Below, piece after piece: positions 42,671 through 50,139 of a stretch of DNA of 64,000 bases; positions within the stretch are counted from its first letter, which is position 1, and every line of letters begins with the position of its first letter. Source of the stretch: CALJXB01 sp965225935 (GTDB lineage Bacteria > Pseudomonadota > Alphaproteobacteria > Kiloniellales > JAKSDN01). A program made the position numbers and the translations under genes. The stretch is from assembly GCA_965225935.1 (NCBI GenBank), contig CBDDCC010000016.1, forward strand, positions 186,001-250,000. Direction: 5' to 3'. The notes beneath the pieces were generated by a model. The model was not told where the DNA came from. It did no database searches and saw only the letters and a list, made by a program, of their open reading frames with translations.

Positions 42671-42713
42671 GGCCGGATCCGTCGGTGCCCGGCCGGCGGG
42701 CCAGTCGCGCGGT

Positions 42714-43898
42714 TCAGGAGTTGGCCGCCTCGCGGGCCGGCGCGCCGGCCGTTAGGTCGATCAGGGCGATGTTGTTGGCGGCCGCGCTCAAGGCCAGCTC
42801 GCCGCGTTTCAGGGCCAGGGCTGCCTCGCCGAAAATCTCTCGACGCCAGCCTTGCAGGGCCGGGACCGGCGCCTTGTCGTCCAGGGCGAGCCGCTCCAGG
42901 TCGGCGGTTGTGGCGACCAGCTTCTGCGCCACGTGGTGCTCCCGGCACTTGAGCTTCAGGAGCACCTTGAGGAGCTCCACCAGGGGTCCCGGGTCGCCTT
43001 TCGGGGTCGGGCGGGCGGCGACCTGGGGCCGCTCGTTCTCGGGCACGTCGAGCCCCTCGGCCACCGCGGTCAGGATTCCCTGGCCCATGCGGCCCTGGGC
43101 GAAGTCCTTGTTGAGGCCCCGGGTGCGTGCCAGCACCTCGGCCGTCTTGGGGGTGTGGGCGGCGATGTCGAAGAGCTGCTCGTCGCGCAGGACCCGGTTG
43201 CGCGGCACGTCGCGGCGCTGGGCCTCCTGCTCGCGCCAGGCGGCGACCGCCTGCAAGACCGCGAGGAAGCGCCGGTCGACGGAGCGTGGCTTCAGGCGCC
43301 GCCAGGCCTCGGCCGGATCGAGGCGGTAGGTCTCGGGGTCCGTCAGCACCGCCATCTCCTGGCTCAGCCAGGCCTCGCGGCCGTTGTGCCGCAGCTTGCG
43401 CTTCAGCTTCTTGTAGATCTCGCGCAGATGGGTGACGTCGGCCAGCGCGTAGTCGATCTGGCGCTCGGTCAGCGGTCTGTGGGACCAATCTGCGAAGCGC
43501 GAGGCCTTGTCGATGCGCGCGCCGGCGAGCTCCCGGGCGAGGGTCTGGTAGGCGACCGACTCGCCGAAGCCGCAGACCATGGCGGCGACTTGGGTATCGA
43601 AGATGGGGCCGGGCAGCTCGCCGGTCTCGTGGAAGAAGATCTCCAGATCCTGGCGGGCCGAGTGCAGCACCTTGAGCACCTCGGGGGTTGCGAGCAGGCG
43701 GTGGAGAGGCGCCAGGTCGAGGCCCTTGGCCAGGGCGTCGATGGCCTTGGCCTCGTCCGGGCCCGCGATCTGGACCAGGCAGAGCTTCGGCCAGTAGGTG
43801 CTGTCGCGCAGGAACTCGGTGTCTACGGCGATGAAGTCGGCCTTGGCTTGGCGGTCGCAGAAGGCTTCGAGGTCCGCTGTCTCGGCGATCAGTGTCAT
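42714..43898 (-). CDS. rnd: Ribonuclease D
   Basis: This 394-residue 3'-5' exoribonuclease has the DEDDy core: Asp26 and Glu28 in VDTEFLRDSTYW, the second Asp in SARQDLEIFF, and Tyr/Asp in YALADVTHLREIY. An HRDC domain (RFLAVLQAVAAWREQEAQRRDVPRNRVLRDEQLFDIA) and a second HRDC-like C-terminal region follow. It trims tRNA and other stable RNA precursors. The ATG at 43898 begins the catalytic domain; upstream in-frame sequence is not gene-like. It is divergent from aspS. Confidence 0.95.
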   Translation of the reverse strand: MTLIAETADLEAFCDRQAKADFIAVDTEFLRDSTYWPKLCLVQIAGPDEAKAIDALAKGLDLAPLHRLLATPEVLKVLHSARQDLEIFFHETGELPGPIFDTQVAAMVCGFGESVAYQTLARELAGARIDKASRFADWSHRPLTERQIDYALADVTHLREIYKKLKRKLRHNGREAWLSQEMAVLTDPETYRLDPAEAWRRLKPRSVDRRFLAVLQAVAAWREQEAQRRDVPRNRVLRDEQLFDIAAHTPKTAEVLARTRGLNKDFAQGRMGQGILTAVAEGLDVPENERPQVAARPTPKGDPGPLVELLKVLLKLKCREHHVAQKLVATTADLERLALDDKAPVPALQGWRREIFGEAALALKRGELALSAAANNIALIDLTAGAPAREAANS

Positions 43899-44088
43899 CG
43901 CCAGTGCTATATCGGCATCCGGCGAGTCGGAAAAGAAGGGAAATCTGGTACGGCGCCCGTAGGCCGGCGGCGGGTGACTCAAGTGCCGGTGCGGGGGGCC
44001 GCCAAAGGGGCCGCAGCCTTGACAAAAACAGCGCGACCGTGCCTCTTGCGCGCCTGTCCGCATTGCCCAGATCCCGGGACTTCTGCCC

Positions 44089-45876
44089 ATGCATCCCTAC
44101 CGCACGCACACCTGTGGCGCGCTGCGCCTGTCGCACGCGGGCGAGCGGGTCCGCCTTTCCGGATGGGTCCACCGCAAGCGCGATCACGGGCAACTCCTGT
44201 TCGTCGACCTGCGCGATCTCCACGGCGTGACCCAGTGCGTGATCGATGTCTCGAGCCCGCTGTTCCGGGACCTGGAGGCGGTGCGGGTGGAAAGCGTCAT
44301 CACGGTCACGGGTCCTGTGGTCGAGCGCAGCGCCGAGACCGTCAATCTCGAGCTGCCGACCGGACAGGTCGAGGTCCGGGTCGAGAGCTTCGAGCTGCAG
44401 TCGACGGCGGCGCTCCTGCCGCTGCAGGTCAACTCCGACGAGGACGCGGGCGAGGAGACGCGGCTGCGCTACCGCTACCTGGACCTGCGGCGCGAGAAGA
44501 TGCGCGACCGCATCGTGCTGCGCTCGAAGATCATCGATTCGATCCGCCGGCGCATGTGCGAGCAGGGCTTCGTCGAGTTCCAGACGCCGATCCTGACCGC
44601 CAGCAGCCCGGAGGGCGCGCGCGACTATCTGGTGCCGAGCCGGCTCCATCCGGGCAAGTTCTACGCCCTGCCCCAGGCGCCGCAGATGTTCAAGCAGCTG
44701 CTGATGATCGCCGGCTTCGACCGCTACTTCCAGATCGCCCCCTGCTTCCGGGACGAGGACAGCCGGGCCGACCGCTCGCCCGGCGAGTTCTACCAGCTCG
44801 ACTTCGAGATGAGCTTCGTGGTGCAGGAGGACGTCTTCGCCGCCATCGAGCCGGTGCTGGCCGGCCTTTTCGAGGAGTTCGGCGGGGACAAGGCGGTCAC
44901 CGATGTGCCCTTCCCGCGCATCCCTTTCGACGAGGCCATGCTGAAGTACGGCAGCGACAAGCCCGACCTGCGCAACCCGTTGGAGATCGTCGACGTGACC
45001 GAGGCCTTCCGCGGTGGCGGCTTCGGCATCTTCGCTAAGGCCATCGAGGGCGGTGCCGTGGTCCGCGCCATTCCGGCGACCGGCGCCGGCGGCCAGCCAC
45101 GCAGCTTCTTCGACAAGCTGAACGACTGGGCCCGCGGCGAGGGCGCGCCGGGCCTGGGCTATATCGTCTACGGCGAGGAGGGGCCGCGCGGCCCGATCGC
45201 CAAGAACCTGGAGCCCGAGCGCACGGCCGCGATCAAAGAGGCGGCGGGGCTCGGCGACGGAGACGCGGTCTTCTTCGCCGCCGACAAGCCCGCGGCGGCG
45301 GCCAAGTTCGCCGGCGTGGTCCGCGACCTCCTGGGCCGCGAGCTGGACCTCCTGGAGAAGGACAGCTACCGCTTCTGCTGGATCGTCGACTTCCCCATGT
45401 ACGAATGGGACGAGCAAGCGGGCCGCATCGACTTCAGCCACAATCCCTTCTCCATGCCCCAGGGCGGGCTGGAAGCCCTGGAGAGCCAGGATCCGCTCAC
45501 CATCAAGGCCTACCAGTACGATATCGTCTGCAACGGTGTGGAGCTCTCCTCCGGGGCGATCCGGAACCACCTGCCCGAGGTCATGTACAAGGCCTTCGCC
45601 ATCGTCGGCTACAGCAAGGAGGAGGTGGAAGCGCGCTTCAACGGCCTGCTCGAGGCGCTCAAGTTCGGGGCGCCGCCCCACGGCGGCTCGGCGCCCGGCC
45701 TCGACCGCATCGTCATGCTGCTGGCCGACGAGCCCAACCTCAGGGAGATCGTGGCCTTTCCCATGAACCAGCGGGCCGAGGACCTGATGATGGGCGCGCC
45801 GGCGGAGGTGCCGGCCGAGCGCCTCAAGGAGCTTTCCATCAGGCTCGATTTGCCGCCGCCCAAGCCCGGCTCATAA
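44089..45876 (+). CDS. aspS: Aspartyl-tRNA synthetase
   Basis: This 595-residue class IIb synthetase contains an OB-fold anticodon domain (RLSGWVHRKRDHG), motif 2 (FRDEDSRADRSPGEFYQLD) and motif 3 (GGSAPGLDRIVMLLADEPNLREIVAFP), with the bacterial GAD insert between. His28 in GWVHRKRDHG matches non-discriminating enzymes that also charge tRNA-Asn; this is an inference from family patterns. It is divergent from rnd over a 190-base gap. Confidence 0.97.
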   Translation: MHPYRTHTCGALRLSHAGERVRLSGWVHRKRDHGQLLFVDLRDLHGVTQCVIDVSSPLFRDLEAVRVESVITVTGPVVERSAETVNLELPTGQVEVRVESFELQSTAALLPLQVNSDEDAGEETRLRYRYLDLRREKMRDRIVLRSKIIDSIRRRMCEQGFVEFQTPILTASSPEGARDYLVPSRLHPGKFYALPQAPQMFKQLLMIAGFDRYFQIAPCFRDEDSRADRSPGEFYQLDFEMSFVVQEDVFAAIEPVLAGLFEEFGGDKAVTDVPFPRIPFDEAMLKYGSDKPDLRNPLEIVDVTEAFRGGGFGIFAKAIEGGAVVRAIPATGAGGQPRSFFDKLNDWARGEGAPGLGYIVYGEEGPRGPIAKNLEPERTAAIKEAAGLGDGDAVFFAADKPAAAAKFAGVVRDLLGRELDLLEKDSYRFCWIVDFPMYEWDEQAGRIDFSHNPFSMPQGGLEALESQDPLTIKAYQYDIVCNGVELSSGAIRNHLPEVMYKAFAIVGYSKEEVEARFNGLLEALKFGAPPHGGSAPGLDRIVMLLADEPNLREIVAFPMNQRAEDLMMGAPAEVPAERLKELSIRLDLPPPKPGS

Positions 45877-45909
45877 TAAGCTGAATTTATTGGACATTTT
45901 ACGCGCCCC

Positions 45910-45925
45910 TTAAGCGGAAGTTAAG
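45910..45925. promoter_or_regulatory. Candidate CtrA box (8 of 8 core bases)
   Basis: TTAA-GCGGAAG-TTAAG matches the CtrA full-site core TTAA-N7-TTAA exactly, and TTAA is scarce in this GC-rich DNA. It lies 93 bases upstream of the lipoprotein gene at 46018 and could control it. Confidence 0.45.
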
Positions 45926-46017
45926 GCCGCCTCGCTAGTCTCCGCCAAGAGTGCTGCTCGGGTACGCTGGGCCAGGGTCCCGCCGCCCGGCAGCGCGGAC
46001 GACGGAGGCTCTTGCGA

Positions 46018-46467
46018 ATGCTTTGGCGTTGGCTCGCCATTCTTGTGCTCCCCATCCTGCTGGGCGGCTGCGCCCTGCCGGCGGTGGTCTCCCTCGCCTC
46101 CCTGGCGCTGGATGCCGGCAGCTACATGGTGAGCGGCAAGACTGTGTCCGATCAGGCCCTGTCGCTGGCCCTGAACAAGGACTGCGCCCTGGCGCGCATC
46201 CTCGAGGGCGAGATCTGCCGGGACGAGCCGGACTACGAGATCGCGACGACGGCGCTCGCGCCCCTGCTGCCCGAAGGCAGCGATCTGGACCTGGCGCTCG
46301 CCTCCGGCGTCGACTACGGGCTCGTGCGCGGCGACTACGTGCGCTGGGCGCGGCCGGACGACCACTGGGGCGACGCCTACGGAAAGCTGGTCACCAAGTG
46401 GCCGTCCCATAGTCCGGCACTTGCCGTCGACTATCAGAGCGCCGAGATCATGGAGACCGACCTCTAG
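46018..46467 (+). CDS. Small predicted lipoprotein
   Basis: This 149-residue protein has a lipoprotein signal (LAILVLPILLGGC, lipobox Leu-Gly-Gly-Cys). The mature part resembles no family I recognise. It contains LDAGSYMVSGKTVSDQALSLALNKDCALARILEGEICRD, with a Cys pair, and ends in YQSAEIMETDL. GGAGG precedes the ATG at moderate spacing. The stop codon TAG is formed at the boundary of an IS630-family element: TA is the target site and G is the first base of the element. The original DNA also read TAG, so the protein length was not changed. Confidence 0.82.
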   Translation: MLWRWLAILVLPILLGGCALPAVVSLASLALDAGSYMVSGKTVSDQALSLALNKDCALARILEGEICRDEPDYEIATTALAPLLPEGSDLDLALASGVDYGLVRGDYVRWARPDDHWGDAYGKLVTKWPSHSPALAVDYQSAEIMETDL

Positions 46468-46486
46468 AGCATTCTCACATTGAGTG
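46467..46486. repeat. Left terminal inverted repeat of the IS630-family element
   Basis: The 20 bases directly after the TA duplication are GAGCATTCTCACATTGAGTG. They match the inverted right end at 17 positions; mismatches fall at positions 8, 9 and 11. Confidence 0.85.
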
Positions 46487-47438
46487 TTGATAGCCTGCTG
46501 CATTGAAGTAGTTGGCGCATTCGTGGGTGGTGAAGCAGTTGAGGATCTGAGCGATCCGGCGCCAGAGTGCGTCGACGCTGCGCGCGGGGTCCTGGCGCAA
46601 GCGGGCCTTGAGCTTGGCGAAGGCCATCTCGATGGGGTTCATGTCCGGCGAATAGGGCGGCAGGTAGAAGAGCTGGGCACGCCTGGCGGAGATGGTTTCG
46701 GCGATGCCTGCGACCTTGTGTGCAGGTAGGTTGTCCATGACGACGATGTCATCGGGCTTGAGGGTTGGGGCGAGGACGCGCGCGGCATAGATCCGGAAGG
46801 CTTCGCCATCCATCGCCTTATCCAGCACCCAGGGCGCTGTGAGGCCCTCGAGCCGCAAGGCGGCCACGAAGGTGATGGTCTTCCAGTGGCCGAAGGGCAC
46901 GAAGGCCTTCAGGCGCCGGCCGATCGGCGCCCGGCCGTAGAGCCGGGTCATCTTGGTGTTGAGACCGGTCTCGTCGAGGAAGACCAGGCGCTCGGGATCA
47001 ACGTAGCGCTGCGCCGCCCGCCAGATCCGCCGCCGTGCGGCCACGTCCGGGCGCTCCTGCTCGGCGGCCTGCAGGCTTTTTTTTGTACGACAGCCCCAGC
47101 CGCTTCACCGCCGCCCAGAGCGCACCATTGCTTAGCCAGACGTCGTGCTCGGCCAAAAGCCAGGCCTGCAACCGGGCCAGCGTGATGTCCGAATGCGCCT
47201 CGATCTGTGCCGCCAGCGCCGCCTCCTGATCCGGCAACAGCTTGCGCGGCCGATGACCTCGGTTCGGGTTGGGAGTGATCTCCCCGGTCCGCCGACGGCG
47301 GATCAAGGCCTTGTAGATATACGACACACTGACCTGAAAGGTCCGCGCCACATGCCGCACCGCCAGGCCGCCGTCCACCGCGGCAAGCACACGATCACGA
47401 AGATCCTGGGAATAAGCTTGTCCACGACGCCATGCCAT
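46475..47438 (-). CDS. IS630-family transposase, two frames joined at an A8 run
   Basis: The first frame starts at ATG 47438 (MAWRRGQAYSQDLRDRVLAA, helix-turn-helix: HVARTFQVSVSYIYKALIRRRR) and continues to LGLSYKKK at 47085-47077. There the reading must shift by +1 (or -2) to continue as SLQAAEQERPDVAARRRIW and on to the stop at 46475. If unshifted, the first frame ends at 46998. The joined protein would be about 320 residues, the normal IS630 length. The DDE residues are in FLDETG, VMDNLPAHK and PPYSPDMNPIE. The slip occurs on eight A residues (T run 47077-47084 on the plus strand), a site known in such elements for polymerase or ribosomal slippage; a disabling mutation is the alternative. 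Confidence 0.87.
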
Positions 47439-47516
47439 GACCGCCTCCCACAAAAGCCTCAGGGTCATAGCAAGGAATCACAGAACGGCCCGATTTGGGA
47501 ACCCACCTGCAGATTC

Positions 47517-47536
47517 CACTCAATGCGGAAATGCTC
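47517..47536. repeat. Right terminal inverted repeat of the IS630-family element
   Basis: The last 20 bases before the right TA duplication are, read inward from the end, GAGCATTTCCGCATTGAGTG. They pair with the left end at 17 of 20 positions. Confidence 0.85.
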
Positions 47537-47606
47537 TAGGTCCCTCTACGGCCGCCGGGCGAACTTCGAACAGAGACTTCCGTCAGTGACCTTCGGGGGC
47601 AATCGC

Positions 47607-47963
47607 CTAAGGCTGGCGCTCGCGGAGCGCCCAGACCAGCGCCTCGGTCGCCAGCGACAGGCTCTGCTGCGGATTGCGGTGGCAGTACTCGTCGATCCAG
47701 GTGAAGAGCTGCTCGTTGCTCACGTTGAGGGACACGTTGCTCCGCTCGAACTCCCAGCGGTTGAAGGCGGTCACGTAGCCGAGCACCCACTGTTCGTGAT
47801 ACCAGGCGGTGGGACCGTCGGACTGGCGCTCGCCGAGCCAGATCTCGCAGGTCTCGATGCCGACGCCCTGGATCGTGTAGTAGCCGTCGGGATCGGCGGC
47901 GCGAGCCGTGCCGGCCGTTATGATCAGGCTCACCGCAGCGGCAAGAAGCGGCGCACGCGCCAT
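47607..47963 (-). CDS. Secreted Rap1a/Tai-like protein of unknown role
   Basis: This 118-residue protein has a signal peptide (LLAAAVSLIITAGTARAAD) and a mature domain of about 95 residues with Cys in ETCEIW and DEYCHRN. WVLGYVTAFNRW and LFTWIDEYCHRNPQQSLSLATEALVWAL resemble the Rap1a/Tai fold (GY-x-x-G and C-x-x-N-P helix). That family includes immunity proteins for T6SS amidases, but many members are unrelated housekeeping proteins. No effector gene is nearby, so I do not call it immunity. It ends 68 bases from the IS. Confidence 0.65.
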   Translation of the reverse strand: MARAPLLAAAVSLIITAGTARAADPDGYYTIQGVGIETCEIWLGERQSDGPTAWYHEQWVLGYVTAFNRWEFERSNVSLNVSNEQLFTWIDEYCHRNPQQSLSLATEALVWALRERQP

Positions 47964-48281
47964 AGCGGATCTCTCCCACCGTCCATCGCCCCGGCGCCCG
48001 GCTTCGGCGGCTGGGCGACCGCGCCTGTTATAGCAAAGCGAGCGGAGCGGTGGACCGGCGAATTCGGATGACCGCTGGGAGGGGATCGGGCGCCGCCAGG
48101 GCGTCGAGCCGCCACAGCGGATCGGCCCCGGGCGAACAGGGCTTGGACCGATCAGGCGAGCCCGGGCCCGGCCCCGGAGGGGACCTGGCCGAGGCCAAGA
48201 AGCGATGGCCGGCCCCGTGAACGGGACCGGCCATCCAGTGCCATCAAGCGCCTCGCCCCCCCAAGCGAGTCGCCGCGGCGT
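47964..48281. other. 318-bp gene-free stretch with a terminator hairpin
   Basis: It lies between two minus-strand genes and holds the leader of the Rap1a-like gene and, near 48205-48234, a strong hairpin. I see no supported open frame. Confidence 0.5.
48205..48234 (-). terminator. Terminator hairpin after the Flp-like gene
   Basis: ATGGCCGG (48205-48212) pairs with CCGGCCAT (48227-48234), and CCCG with CGGG inside, around a TGAA loop with one mismatch. On the minus strand CGCTTCTTGG follows, a weak U-tract. Confidence 0.5.
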
Positions 48282-48404
48282 CTATGCGAAAATGAAGTGG
48301 ACGATCGTGACGAAGGCGGCCACGCACAAGGTCGCGACGTGAAGATACTCGATCGGCACGACGCCACGATTGTCCTGCACGAAAGCACGTACCTGCTTGC
48401 TCAT
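48282..48404 (-). CDS. Orphan Flp-type prepilin-like peptide (40 aa)
   Basis: The gene encodes a 40-residue peptide: MSKQVRAFVQDNRG, then VVPIEYLHVATLCVAAF and TIVHFIFA. It has the Flp/TadE-type prepilin layout. The short basic leader ends at Gly14. The E-Y pair after it (Glu19-Tyr20) sits five and six residues past the putative cleavage site, and a ~20-residue hydrophobic helix follows. AGGAGGT precedes the ATG at 7-9 bases, one of the best ribosome sites in the window. Flp pilins are usually ~55-65 residues and sit next to cpa/tad genes, which are not here. The hydrophobic stretch could also be a plain small membrane peptide. Confidence 0.6.
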   Translation of the reverse strand: MSKQVRAFVQDNRGVVPIEYLHVATLCVAAFVTIVHFIFA

Positions 48405-48631
48405 CCCTCAATACCTCCTAGCGCGCCCCCACGCGCAATATCATGAATGAAAACTTAACACATCCCCACAAGCGCTTCAATATACATTTGCGAATATAGG
48501 TGCAATATTTCGAAGTCTTGCAATTGTTGGGATTCTATTCGCGCTTAACCTTAAGACATTAACTACGGATACTGGCGGTTTCCGGCGGTATCGCGGGTCT
48601 CGGGGGCAGATCGTCCAAATCCGGCGCGCCG

Positions 48632-49141
48632 TCACCTTCCGTCGCCCGGGTCGTCGCCCCCGCCGTCCTGCGCCTCGATGGTCCAGATTCTGGCGTGCTC
48701 GCCCGCCCGTTCGGGGCGTAGCGTGCGGACCCGCTCCTTGAGCCCCTCCGGGCCCTCCTCGCGCTCGATGGCCATGAGCCGGTGCACCTCCTGGTCGCAA
48801 AGGGAGACGGCGTAGTCGGCCTCGGCCCGGGCCGCCGGCAGGGCCTCCGCCAGGCCGGGCGCCCCGTAGCGTTCGACGAAATGGGCCGCCAGGCGCTCGA
48901 CCACCTGGAAGAAGGTCTCCTCCGGCATCTCGGCCACCTCCACCAGAGCGGCGAAGCCGAAGCTCTCGGTCCCCAGCCAGCCGTGGGCGAAGGCGAGCCG
49001 GTCCTTGCGCTCCAGCGCCGCGATATCGCGGTCCGCCCAGGCGAAGCTGCCGGGCACGGCCCACTCGCCCCGCTCAGCGGCTCTCGGGAAGACCCGCAGG
49101 TCCGAGCTGTCCAGACGGACGACTTTGGGAAACTTCCGCAC
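48632..49141 (-). CDS. DUF6505-like conserved hypothetical protein
   Basis: This 169-residue protein starts with GTG (RKFPKVVRLDSSDLRVFPRAAERGEWAVPGSFAWADRD). It resembles a conserved alphaproteobacterial family that I believe is DUF6505, from LDSSD near the start and ESFGFAALVEVAEMPEE in the middle. The rest is helical with no catalytic motif I recognise, and the C-terminus is acidic and Gly-rich (AQDGGGDDPGDGR). It has no signal peptide, so it is probably cytoplasmic. The family name is from memory. Confidence 0.65.
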   Translation of the reverse strand: MRKFPKVVRLDSSDLRVFPRAAERGEWAVPGSFAWADRDIAALERKDRLAFAHGWLGTESFGFAALVEVAEMPEETFFQVVERLAAHFVERYGAPGLAEALPAARAEADYAVSLCDQEVHRLMAIEREEGPEGLKERVRTLRPERAGEHARIWTIEAQDGGGDDPGDGR

Positions 49142-49269
49142 GGAGACCAGTCTACCCCAGCCGGATACCCCTGGCGAAACGGCTGCCGCGCCTAGCCGAA
49201 GTAAGGGAATTGCCAGGTTTTCGTGGCAAAGCTTGCAAGGCCAAGCGGGGATACGCAGAGTACCGGCGG

Positions 49270-50139
49270 ATGATCGAAACCACCTTCGAACACGGCCTGG
49301 TCACGCGCGCGGCGGGTTGCGGCGCGCGCGGCCGCCTGGCCTGCCTGGCGCTCGCCGTCCTACTGGTTTGTCTGAGCGCAGGGCCGGGCGGGGCCGGGGC
49401 GGTGGTCGCCGTCACGCCTCACCGGGCCGTCTATGCCCTGGAGCTCGGCAAGATCCGCAGCAACAGCAACGTGACGCGGGCCGAGGGCCGGCTCGAGTAC
49501 GAGTGGGACGACGTCTGCGACGGCTGGTCCGTGCGCCAGAAGACGCTCCTGACGGTGGTGCACCGCAACGGCCAGGAGGTCCAGTCAAACTGGACCATCA
49601 ATTCCTGGGAGTCGAAGGATGGGCTGCGCTACCGCTTCTACGTACGCCGCTTTCGGCCCGACGGAGCGGTGGCCTCGGTGCGGGGCACGGCCGAGCTGGC
49701 GGGCCCCGGCCTGGGCGGCCAGGCGGTCTTCCACGATCCCGAGGAACGGGTGCTCGAGCTGCCCGCGGGCACGGTCTTTCCCACCAACTACAGCCTGGAG
49801 ATGATCGAGCTGGCCGAGAGCGAGGGCTTTCCCGACTGGCGGGTCATGTTCGACGGCTTCGGCGATGCGGAGCTCCAGGGCGTCGGCGCCGCCATGATCG
49901 GCCCGGTGGCGCCCGGCGAGGTGCCGAGCCTGGACAGCGCCCTGCTGGCGGACCTGCCGTCCTGGCGCATCCGTCTCGCCTTCTTCCCGCTCTCCCGGCG
50001 CACCCCCGAGCCCGACCGGGAGCAGGGCTTCCGGGTCTTCGCCAACGGTGTGGTGGACGAGCTGGTGATCGACTACGGCGACTTCACGATCGACGCGGCG
50101 CTCGAGGCGATTTCGCCCCTGCCGGCGCCGAACTGCTGA
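49270..50139 (+). CDS. eipB: EipB/DUF1849-family periplasmic protein
   Basis: This 289-residue protein has a basic N-terminus and signal segment (LACLALAVLLVCLSAGPGGAGA), then the family pattern HRAVYALELGKI ... AEGRLEYEWDDVCDGWSVRQKTLLTVVHRNGQEV. EipB is a periplasmic protein of the alphaproteobacterial cell envelope, shown to maintain envelope integrity in Brucella. The second conserved Cys is the last residue (PAPNC). The start is ATG 49270; the longer TTG reading is unlikely. Its end overlaps the convergent dinB end by 56 bases. Confidence 0.85.
   Translation: MIETTFEHGLVTRAAGCGARGRLACLALAVLLVCLSAGPGGAGAVVAVTPHRAVYALELGKIRSNSNVTRAEGRLEYEWDDVCDGWSVRQKTLLTVVHRNGQEVQSNWTINSWESKDGLRYRFYVRRFRPDGAVASVRGTAELAGPGLGGQAVFHDPEERVLELPAGTVFPTNYSLEMIELAESEGFPDWRVMFDGFGDAELQGVGAAMIGPVAPGEVPSLDSALLADLPSWRIRLAFFPLSRRTPEPDREQGFRVFANGVVDELVIDYGDFTIDAALEAISPLPAPNC

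Larger units (their letters stand above)
46465..47538 (-). mobile_element. IS630-family insertion sequence (1,070 bp plus TA duplication)
   Basis: The element runs from 46467 to 47536. Its terminal inverted repeats are GAGCATTCTCACATTGAGTG at the left and, read inward, GAGCATTTCCGCATTGAGTG at the right, 17 of 20 identical. It is flanked by a TA duplication (46465-46466 and 47537-47538), as expected for IS630/Tc1-mariner transposition. One transposase gene, split by a frameshift at an A8 run, fills the element on the minus strand. The ends and the DDE residues look intact, so the copy may be recent or active. Confidence 0.92.

Noticed and set aside
44019..44047. TTGACA upstream of aspS as a promoter
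   Set aside because: The -35 is perfect but the base run 17 bases on (CCTCTT) is a very poor -10; not listed as a feature.
42652..45681. A 1,009-residue open frame on the minus strand
   Set aside because: It covers aspS in antisense and rnd in a shifted frame; both are well supported by family motifs.
48540..48560. Three TTAA tetramers near the DUF6505-like gene as a CtrA site
   Set aside because: Their spacings do not give TTAA-N7-TTAA in any pair.
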